Source: JAJFTV01 sp964532655 (GTDB lineage Bacteria; Chloroflexota; Anaerolineae; Anaerolineales; Anaerolineaceae). Taken from it: a stretch of DNA of 12,651 bases. The stretch spans positions 1 through 12,651 of the forward strand of contig CAZHMZ010000114.1 of NCBI GenBank assembly GCA_964532655.1, read 5' to 3'. The notes under the pieces were generated by a model that was not told where the DNA came from, made no database searches, and saw only the letters and a program-made list of their open reading frames with translations. Shown here piece by piece: positions 5,757 through 11,450 of the stretch. Position 1 is the stretch's first letter. Each line of letters begins with the position of its first letter. A program made the position numbers and the translations under genes.

Positions 5757-6554
5757 TCAGTTACGAAAGAAAAAGATCTTTGCCGCTGCCACGGCTGCAA
5801 ACAGCAGCCCCGTCAGCAACACGGTACGCAGGGTTTCATCCTGAGTGCGCTTGTTCAACAACCTCAGCCCAAAGTCTTCTTGTTTGACCGTGTATTCGGG
5901 TCCAGAAAACCAGGCGAAAAGCGATCCGCCCAGCAGGCCGCCCAGATGTCCCCAGTTATCGATCCCGGGTTGAACCGCTCCCAGTACCAGGTTGAAGATC
6001 AGGATCATCACGATATTGCTCAACATTCTACCGGCGCGATTGCCAAACAGAAAGCGGTTGCGGTAAATAAAAATCCCCTGGGCGGCGATCAGACCAAAGA
6101 TGGCTGTTGACGCGCCCAATGAAGCATCGGCGGTAAAGGCGAACGAAAGCACATTCCCCGCGAAGCCTGCCAGCAGGTACAACAGCAGGTAACGCGTGTG
6201 ACCGTAATAAATCTCCAGCCCGCGGCCGAGGATATACAGCGCGTACATGTTGAAGGCGATATGCAGTACCGAGGCGTGTAAAAACATGGGGGTGATCAGA
6301 CGCCAAAGCTGACCTGCATAAATAAACTGGTTGACTTTCGCACCGTAGAGAGCCAGCCAATCTTTTTGCAGCAGATACTCACTGCCGTATTGCAATAGAA
6401 ATATCGCAATGGTGACCGCAAGAAGCACCCATGTGACGTACGGTCGCTTGCTCTCAGGTGTAAATCCCAATCTCACCACGCGCGGTTGAGGCGGGATGGA
6501 GCCGGGAACAGGATTTTGAGGTGTGTTGGAGGGACCGCCGGAGCTCTCATTCAT
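5757..6554 (-). CDS. Rhomboid-family intramembrane serine protease
   Basis: This 265-residue membrane protease cleaves transmembrane segments of other proteins within the bilayer. The catalytic serine is S149 in LGASTAIFG (the GxSxxxFG motif) and the catalytic histidine is H203 in NWGHLGGLLGG. H98 and N102 in HIAFNMYAL match the second-span residues that form the oxyanion hole in GlpG. The N102-to-S149 distance (47) equals that of GlpG, and S149-to-H203 is within one residue. The first 37 residues are a Pro-rich cytoplasmic tail, then come six core spans, a soluble stretch (about 219-242) and a seventh span (about 243-263), a 6+1 layout. GQLWRLITPMFLH is the usual L1-loop signature. The ATG overlaps the gmk stop by four bases, so it is translated from the gmk mRNA. 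Substrate is unknown. Confidence 0.92.
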   Translation of the reverse strand: MNESSGGPSNTPQNPVPGSIPPQPRVVRLGFTPESKRPYVTWVLLAVTIAIFLLQYGSEYLLQKDWLALYGAKVNQFIYAGQLWRLITPMFLHASVLHIAFNMYALYILGRGLEIYYGHTRYLLLYLLAGFAGNVLSFAFTADASLGASTAIFGLIAAQGIFIYRNRFLFGNRAGRMLSNIVMILIFNLVLGAVQPGIDNWGHLGGLLGGSLFAWFSGPEYTVKQEDFGLRLLNKRTQDETLRTVLLTGLLFAAVAAAKIFFFRN

Positions 6555-7177
6555 AAGGAGATCTTTCGCGGGTGTATCCGGCAGTGTTCGGTCTGTATGA
6601 TGGACAGTACGCGGTCGACTGTTTTCTCCAGTTGGTCGTTTTCATTCACCACAGCATAATCAAAAATGGGCAAATAGCTCAACTCTTCACGAGCTGCCTG
6701 CCGGCGGATCCGTAATGTCTCATCGGTTTCCGTGCCCCGGTTTTGCAGCCGCTCCAGCCAGGTCTGGTCGTTTTCAGGCAGTAAAAAGATCAAAACGGCT
6801 TCCGGGAATAACTTGCGGATCCGGGCGGCTCCCTGAACATCCAGGCGCAGGATCACATCTTTTCCGCTGTGCAGGGCCTGTTCCACATTCGCTTTAGGAA
6901 TGCCTTTGTAATCGCTGTAGACCCTGGCGTGTTCGATCAGTTCATCATTTGCGATCATTTGCTGGAAGCGTTCTCTGTTGATGAAAATATAATCCACACC
7001 ATCCACCTCACCGGGGCGGGGGTTACGATCGGTGGCGGTGACCACGAAATAAAAGGAACCATCGCGCTCCGCCAGGCGTTTCACCACGGAATCTTTTCCG
7101 ATGCCGGACGGTCCGGAGATGACTACCATTAAGGGGTTTTTCTGTATGAGTTGAGCGGAAAAGATCGATTCTTCCAT
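6551..7177 (-). CDS. gmk: Guanylate kinase
   Basis: The 208-residue enzyme converts GMP and ATP to GDP and ADP in the cytoplasm. The P-loop is GPSGIGKDS (22-30). GMP-site residues R51 and R54 and Y63 lie in TATDRNPRPGEVDGVDY, with Thr47 where Ser is common. EHARVYSDYKGIPK (82-95) replaces the usual YYGT with YKGI. LRLDVQGAARIR (110-121) is the conserved Walker B-like strand, and the lid follows in RGTETDETLRIRRQ. Length is normal for the family. The 'GKD' P-loop, 'VVTAT' and 'YKGIPK' features recall, from memory, cyanobacterial and plant-organelle guanylate kinases more than the E. coli type. AGG sits about 7 bases before the ATG at 7177. It is first in a two-gene operon with the rhomboid protease and has a palindrome over its promoter. 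Confidence 0.93.
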   Translation of the reverse strand: MEESIFSAQLIQKNPLMVVISGPSGIGKDSVVKRLAERDGSFYFVVTATDRNPRPGEVDGVDYIFINRERFQQMIANDELIEHARVYSDYKGIPKANVEQALHSGKDVILRLDVQGAARIRKLFPEAVLIFLLPENDQTWLERLQNRGTETDETLRIRRQAAREELSYLPIFDYAVVNENDQLEKTVDRVLSIIQTEHCRIHPRKISL

Positions 7178-7198
7178 GAAGAAACCTGCTTTGTCAGA

Positions 7199-7228
7199 GG
7201 ATACTGAGATTATATCTCAGGTTTATCC
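7199..7228 (-). promoter_or_regulatory. gmk: gmk promoter -10 box inside a palindrome
   Basis: On the minus strand CTGAGATATAATCTCAG (plus 7204-7220) has perfect 7-base arms around ATA and contains a consensus TATAAT (plus 7209-7214). Outer bases GGATA (7199-7203) and TATCC (7224-7228) extend the symmetry with a 3-base offset. The start of transcription would be near 7202, giving a leader of about 25 bases. No good -35 exists at 16-18 bases (GGTATT at best), so activation by a protein, or repression through the palindrome, is plausible. CTGAGAT recurs at 7279-7285 and CTGAG at 7238-7242. Confidence 0.45.
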
Positions 7229-7260
7229 GTGAATACCCTGAGTGTGGAATTCAGGAAACG

Positions 7261-7323
7261 GACGGCTTGATTCGTACACTGAGATGGGTCAATCCCGCAT
7301 AATATCCCGCAAAATCAGCCGTC
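7261..7323. repeat. Middle of the gmk/fmdB divergent gap: inverted repeat around a short direct repeat
   Basis: The gap 7178-7508 is 331 bases between divergent genes. Besides the two promoters it holds GACGGCT (7261-7267) with AGCCGTC (7317-7323), perfect 7-base arms 49 bases apart. Inside lies ATCCCGCA twice (7292-7299 and 7304-7311), a 12-base period separated by TAAT. I find no convincing ORF, tRNA or terminator here. The 93-base stretch 7416-7508 before the fmdB gene has only a weak 6-base hairpin (7422-7427 with 7438-7443). Confidence 0.35.
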
Positions 7324-7378
7324 AAGTTAAATTTCACGTGTGTGTTTTTTTATTTCCATGATATTTTCAGGCCAGAGT

Positions 7379-7408
7379 ATGACACAACCCGACCGTTTCT
7401 GGCATAAT
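7379..7408 (+). promoter_or_regulatory. Promoter of the FmdB-family gene
   Basis: ATGACA (7379-7384), an 18-base spacer, then CATAAT (7403-7408) preceded by TG at 7400-7401 (extended -10). Each hexamer matches consensus at five of six bases. Transcription would start near 7415, leaving a leader of about 95 bases before the ATG at 7509. Confidence 0.5.
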
Positions 7409-7508
7409 AAAAGCAGGTAAAATCATTGTCCTGAAAAAATGATACGGCGCTCTGTTGATTGCCGACGATTTCGTTAATAACAGCAATGCAGGTTTGCGAG
7501 AGGGTTAG

Positions 7509-7913
7509 ATGCCGAACTACGATTACATATGCCTTGAATGCCACAAACGGTTCATGTTGTTCTTTAAGTACAACGAATATGAAAAAGCCCAGCCGATCTG
7601 CCCCTACTGCGAAAGTGAGAATGTCCGCCGGCGAATAGGACGGGTGCGGGTAGCGCATTCATCGCTCGACCATCTGCAGGATATGTCAGACCCGCAGAGC
7701 CTGGACGCAATTGATGAAGATCCGCGCGCGCTGGGACGCATGATGCGCGAGATGAAGGATCAGGTAGGTGAGAATATGGGGCCCGAGTTTGACGAGGTGG
7801 TGCACAGGTTGGAAAACGGCCACTCACCTGAACAGATTGAAAATGATATGCCTGACCTGTTGGGGGATGAAAGCAGTTCCAATGGCGCGGAGAGTGCTTT
7901 TACAGACAATTGA
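7509..7913 (+). CDS. FmdB-family zinc-ribbon protein with acidic tail
   Basis: The 134-residue protein opens MPNYDYICLECHKRF, the hallmark of the FmdB/CxxC_CxxC_SSSS putative regulatory family. Zinc ligands are C8, C11, C31 and C34. A basic turn follows (RRRIGRVRV, about residues 40-48). The remaining two thirds are acidic and low in hydrophobic residues, with a helical patch RALGRMMREMKDQVGENM and a Ser/Glu/Asp-rich end, making it longer than many family members of about 70-110 residues. The family's role is uncertain; it was named for regulation of formamidase and amidase genes. GAGAGGG (7498-7504) lies 4 bases before the start. It is a single gene: upstream is the divergent gmk, and downstream the next gene points back with 27 bases between stops. 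TGCTTGAAGCA (7914-7924) there is a short palindrome without a T-run, not a clear terminator. Confidence 0.85.
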   Translation: MPNYDYICLECHKRFMLFFKYNEYEKAQPICPYCESENVRRRIGRVRVAHSSLDHLQDMSDPQSLDAIDEDPRALGRMMREMKDQVGENMGPEFDEVVHRLENGHSPEQIENDMPDLLGDESSSNGAESAFTDN

Positions 7914-7940
7914 TGCTTGAAGCAACACTGTTGGATTGGC

Positions 7941-9224
7941 TTATTGTGCGCCGGATACTTGCTCCAGGAGCCGGTCGAAAGAGGTCATCCATGAAATGCG
8001 GTTCAGGAACTGCGCCAGGCTGTCGCTCTGTTGGCGCAGTTTTCGTACCGCCGGGCCAACCGGGTCTTCTCCGGCCTGTCCGCCGGGTTGGTCGGCATAA
8101 GCGCCATAAAACGCAAAGTATGCCTGATTGATGCGCCTGAGTTGGTACCCATTCTCCCAAAAGAACAGCCGACGGGCTTCCATATATTTTTCTGCCTCTT
8201 CAATTTTTCCATTTGCAAGCATCTCATCCACCGTGATGCGTGTCTCGTGCATTTCGTTGTTGAAATCAAAGGGCGGTGGTTCCTCTGGCGCAGCCGGTTG
8301 TTCCGGAGAGGTTTGCTGGCTGGGCGGGGTTTCGACCGGTACAAATTGCGGATACCAGCGTTTGTACACCTCAATGGCAATCTCACGCCCGGCCAGGCTG
8401 GCAGTTGTTTCGTTCATCGTGCGAAGCTGCGGTGTGTGCATGTATAACATGCCCATCGGGCGCAGGGTGAGGAAGTTATGCACCCATTCATGCGCGATCG
8501 TTTCGATCATCCATGACAGATTGGTGGTCCGCAGCACCATGGTCGGGTAAATACCCACGCCGCCTATGTTCACCACCAGGGCTGAAACATTTTCATTCTG
8601 CTCAATTTGCTGCTCCAACTCCACCATCTTTTCAACCGAGAGGTCAGCCGTGAGTGAGATATCGGCATCCTGACGGATGACATCACGGGGTGAAATGATC
8701 AACGCCAGAGGCAGGGGTGTCATGCGATACAACAGTGGAGGGATCAACTGACCACCGGCTGCCAGACCCAGATCGGCTGCCACCGTGCTGACTTGCTGCT
8801 GCAGCACACTTTCGGAGAGCGCGGCCAGGATTTCATTTTCTTTTTCCAACGTAGAAAGTTGAGCCGCTTTACCCGCAGCCTGGTTTTCGGGATCGCGGAT
8901 ATTCGGATCGGCGTAAATAGTGTTGATTTCGGAACGGAGAACGTTGATGTCATCGACCTGCTGGAAATAATCCGTCAGAACGGCCTGTCCCTGCTCTTCC
9001 GGCAGATACCGGTCAAGCCCAAGGGCAATGGTTTGATTTTTTACAAACAGGGCTTTCACCGTCCAGTTGACAAAATCAAATTCAATGCTGCGGGTATATT
9101 TGCGGATGGCATCCGCGGGGTCAGACGTTTGCAGATTGGCACCGGCAAATAGGATCCCGGTCAGCAGGATCAGAACGGCGATTTTCAGCGCGTTCCACAA
9201 TCTGGCTAACAGATTTTCTGGCAT
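7941..9224 (-). CDS. Membrane-anchored protein with HEXXH site, probable gluzincin-like metallopeptidase of unrecognised family
   Basis: The product is 427 residues from the ATG at 9224; an in-frame TTG at 9233 would add three. Positions here count from the ATG. One span (about 12-30, LKIAVLILLTGILFAGANL) anchors it, with the rest probably outside. HEWVH (245-249) in ETIAHEWVHNFL is a zinc-protease site, and NETTASLAG (271-279) supplies Glu272, 23 residues after the second His, as the likely third ligand, as in gluzincins. Residues 110-145 look coiled-coil-like. A Pro/Gln-rich linker (about 295-320) precedes a helical C-terminal domain with charged 'KIEEAEKYMEARRLFFWENGYQLR' features in it. 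I do not recognise a named family, though the pattern resembles uncharacterised Chloroflexota proteins. Substrate unknown. It is divergent from the MFP-ABC operon. Confidence 0.75.
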   Translation of the reverse strand: MPENLLARLWNALKIAVLILLTGILFAGANLQTSDPADAIRKYTRSIEFDFVNWTVKALFVKNQTIALGLDRYLPEEQGQAVLTDYFQQVDDINVLRSEINTIYADPNIRDPENQAAGKAAQLSTLEKENEILAALSESVLQQQVSTVAADLGLAAGGQLIPPLLYRMTPLPLALIISPRDVIRQDADISLTADLSVEKMVELEQQIEQNENVSALVVNIGGVGIYPTMVLRTTNLSWMIETIAHEWVHNFLTLRPMGMLYMHTPQLRTMNETTASLAGREIAIEVYKRWYPQFVPVETPPSQQTSPEQPAAPEEPPPFDFNNEMHETRITVDEMLANGKIEEAEKYMEARRLFFWENGYQLRRINQAYFAFYGAYADQPGGQAGEDPVGPAVRKLRQQSDSLAQFLNRISWMTSFDRLLEQVSGAQ

Positions 9225-9232
9225 GATCCACA

Positions 9233-9238
9233 ATTATA
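9233..9238 (-). promoter_or_regulatory. Possible -10 box giving a leaderless metallopeptidase mRNA
   Basis: TATAAT on the minus strand (plus 9233-9238) is a consensus -10 but lies only 8 bases before the ATG at 9224, so transcription would begin at or next to the start codon. No good -35 is at 16-18 bases (TCTTCA at 17). GGA directly before the ATG is the only ribosome-site-like element. Confidence 0.35.
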
Positions 9239-9279
9239 ACGGGCATGACTGCGGCTGAAGAATGATCTTAATTGATTTA

Positions 9280-9288
9280 TGATAGAAT
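9280..9288 (+). promoter_or_regulatory. Extended -10 promoter of the MFP-ABC exporter operon
   Basis: TGATAGAAT (9280-9288) matches TGnTAnAAT. The -35 position (9260-9265, GAATGA) is poor, as is common with extended -10 promoters. The start would be near 9295, with the palindrome 9309-9322 at about +15 to +28. Confidence 0.4.
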
Positions 9289-9308
9289 CTTCTTTTGGTC
9301 GAATCGCG

Positions 9309-9322
9309 CCGGTATATACCGG
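9309..9322. promoter_or_regulatory. Candidate operator of the exporter operon: perfect 14-bp palindrome
   Basis: CCGGTATATACCGG is fully self-complementary. It lies between the predicted transcription start and the ribosome site of the MFP gene, a normal place for a repressor that responds to the exported compound. No regulator gene lies beside it in the window. It could also act on the divergent metallopeptidase gene 85 bases away. Confidence 0.5.
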
Positions 9323-9362
9323 TTTCTACAGCAGCCCGTCATGTGTACGGCAAAGAGGATCA

Positions 9363-10772
9363 ATGCGTAAGTGGATTATTTGGATCATCGTAATTGGTGT
9401 AATTGGCGCAGGGGGATTTTTTCTTTGGCAGCGATACCAGCAAAACCGGGCAAACGCTGCCATGGATTTTGAAACGGCCGAACTGCAACGAGGTGAGCTG
9501 GTTGCCTTTGTGGGCACCACCGGCACGGTACGAGCCAATCAATCGGCATCTCTGATGTGGCAGATATCGGGCAAGATTGGCGAGGTGTATGCCGAGGTGG
9601 GTGACCCGGTGGATGCGGATTTTGTTCTGGCAGAACTCAGCCAAGATTCATTGCCTCAAACGGTCATTCAAGCCAAGGCCGATTTAATCACAGCCCAAAA
9701 GGATCTGGAAAATCTGCAGACTTCCAATGTGGCTCAGGCTGAAGCACAACTGGCGCTGGCCAACGCGGATGACGCCCTTGAAAACGCACAAAACAAGGCT
9801 GAAAGCAAGCAGTATGACCGCGCCTCTGCCCCAACGGTAGACAGCGCCCGCGCCAACTACATTCTGGCCCAGGACGCGGTGGAAACCGCCGAGAAAGAGT
9901 ACAGCCGGGTTGCCGGTCTGGAAGAAGACAGCGTGATCCGTGCCCAATCGCTGGCGAAATTATCGGCTGCCCGGCAGGAGCGCGATACTGCCCTGGCTAA
10001 CCTGAACTGGCTGTTGAGCCGCCCGGATGACATTGAACTCTCCCAGGTCAACGCGGAGCTGGCGGTAGCTCAGGCCAATTATGACGCCGCCCTGAAGGAA
10101 TGGGACCGCCTGAAAGATGGGCCTGATCCCGATGACATCACTGCCGCCGAGGTGCGCATTGCCGCCATTCAAAACACGATTGATTCGGCGGTGCTGAAGG
10201 CTCCCTTCAGCGGTGTGGTCACCGAGATCAACTCTTTGAAAGGCGACCTGGTGGATCCGACCACCGTTTCCTTCCGTATTGATGATTTATCTCACCTGAT
10301 TGTTGAGGTGCAGGTGCCTGAGGTGGATATCAATCAGATCCAAACTGGGCAGATAGCCCGTATCACCTTTGACGCCATCAAAGACAAGAGCTATACCGGC
10401 GAGGTGATTGAGGTGGCGCGTGTGGGCACCACCAGTCAGAGCGGGGTGGACTTCAAGGTATCGATTGAACTGCTGGATGCCGATGAGCAGGTGCGCCCGG
10501 GTATGACCGCCGCGGTGAATGTCATCGTCAATCAACTGGAGGATGTTTTACTGGTGCCTTTACGCGCCGTGCGGCTGCGCGATACAAGCCGCGTGGTGTA
10601 TGTAATGCGCAACGGTGTGTTGACCATGATCGAGATAGAGCTGGGTGCTGTATCAGATACCTACGGTGAAATTGTCGCCGGAAGCGTGGAGGAGGGCGAT
10701 TTGATCGTGCTCAATCCACCTTCAGAAGACCAGATGCAGCAGATGTTCAGCCGGCCGAATATGCGCAATTAA
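9363..10772 (+). CDS. Membrane fusion protein of a MacAB/YknXYZ-type ABC exporter (HlyD family)
   Basis: The 469-residue protein starts at ATG 9363 with AAGAGGA (9353-9359) just before; an earlier ATG at 9279 in frame lacks a ribosome site and falls inside the promoter. One N-terminal span (4-22) anchors it outside the membrane. Half a lipoyl domain (about 45-95), a long coiled-coil hairpin (about 97-270, rich in Ala, Gln, Glu), the second lipoyl half LKAPFSGVVTEINS (278-291), a beta barrel (about 300-390) and a membrane-proximal domain (395-453) follow in order. At the hairpin tip R182 and L186 fit the RLS motif that binds TolC, but the Ser position (193 when aligned with AcrA) is Arg, consistent with a monoderm host without TolC. 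It acts with the two following genes and directly abuts the ATPase gene. Confidence 0.88.
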   Translation: MRKWIIWIIVIGVIGAGGFFLWQRYQQNRANAAMDFETAELQRGELVAFVGTTGTVRANQSASLMWQISGKIGEVYAEVGDPVDADFVLAELSQDSLPQTVIQAKADLITAQKDLENLQTSNVAQAEAQLALANADDALENAQNKAESKQYDRASAPTVDSARANYILAQDAVETAEKEYSRVAGLEEDSVIRAQSLAKLSAARQERDTALANLNWLLSRPDDIELSQVNAELAVAQANYDAALKEWDRLKDGPDPDDITAAEVRIAAIQNTIDSAVLKAPFSGVVTEINSLKGDLVDPTTVSFRIDDLSHLIVEVQVPEVDINQIQTGQIARITFDAIKDKSYTGEVIEVARVGTTSQSGVDFKVSIELLDADEQVRPGMTAAVNVIVNQLEDVLLVPLRAVRLRDTSRVVYVMRNGVLTMIEIELGAVSDTYGEIVAGSVEEGDLIVLNPPSEDQMQQMFSRPNMRN

Positions 10773-11450
10773 ATGGAAAACGTCATCACTGCCATCAATC
10801 TGAAAAAGATCTACCGGATGGGCGAGGTAGAAGTAAATGCCCTGGCCGGCGTGAGTTTTGCCATTGAAAAGGGTGAGATGCTGTCTATCATGGGGCCATC
10901 CGGTTCCGGTAAATCCACCCTGATGAACCTGCTGGGCTGCCTGGATTTACCCACCAGCGGCGAGTATTACCTGGATGGTGAGCTGGTCTCCAAAATGAAG
11001 GACGATCAACTGGCCAGCATTCGCAATCGCAAGGTAGGCTTTGTCTTCCAGAGCTTCAATTTGCTTTCACGTGCCAGCGCCCTGGCCAATGTGGAGCTAC
11101 CCATGCGGTACGCCGGCATGGGCAAAGGGCGCATGCAGAAGGCTAAAGAAGCGCTGGAAGCGGTGGGGCTGGCAGACCGAATTCATCACCGGCCGACCGA
11201 ATTATCCGGCGGTCAGCAGCAACGGGTGGCCATTGCCCGCGCTCTGGTGAATGATCCCGCCATCATTATGGCCGATGAGCCTACAGGTAACCTGGATTCA
11301 CGTTCAGGGAAAGAGGTAATGGAGCTTTTACTGCGCCTAAACCGCGAAAATGGAAAAACGATCATCATTGTTACGCATGACCCGGGTGTGGGAAAACAGA
11401 CCAACCGGATCATCCGCCTGATGGACGGCCTGATTGCAGAGGACGCATGA
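10773..11450 (+). CDS. ABC transporter ATPase, MacB/LolD/YknY type
   Basis: This 225-residue cytoplasmic ATPase powers the exporter. Walker A is GPSGSGKST (41-49), the Q-loop glutamine is Q93 in VFQSFNLL, the signature is LSGGQQQRVAIARAL (144-158), Walker B is IIMADEP with catalytic E169, the D-loop is NLD (173-175) and the switch histidine H202 lies in VTHD. The FQSFNLL and ADEPTGNLDS wording is typical of the MacB/LolD/FtsE group, which work by mechanotransmission with FtsX-like permeases. Length equals that of a stand-alone subunit; in E. coli MacB this domain is fused to the permease. The ATG directly follows the TAA of the MFP gene, and its stop overlaps the permease start (ATGA), so all three are coupled. 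Confidence 0.95.
   Translation: MENVITAINLKKIYRMGEVEVNALAGVSFAIEKGEMLSIMGPSGSGKSTLMNLLGCLDLPTSGEYYLDGELVSKMKDDQLASIRNRKVGFVFQSFNLLSRASALANVELPMRYAGMGKGRMQKAKEALEAVGLADRIHHRPTELSGGQQQRVAIARALVNDPAIIMADEPTGNLDSRSGKEVMELLLRLNRENGKTIIIVTHDPGVGKQTNRIIRLMDGLIAEDA

Noticed and set aside
5698..5757. Hairpins at the end of MFS copy 3 as a bidirectional terminator
   Set aside because: AGCC/GGCT, TGCCC/GGGCA and ATCG/CGAT stems are 4-5 bp and none is followed by a proper T-run on either strand.
5733..6110. 125-codon plus-strand ORF after MFS copy 3
   Set aside because: It is antisense to the C-terminal part of the rhomboid gene, whose catalytic residues and spacing are intact.
9279..9362. Longer start of the membrane fusion protein at ATG 9279
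   Set aside because: The extra 28 residues precede the anchor, lack a ribosome site and overlap the promoter and palindrome; ATG 9363 has AAGAGGA before it.
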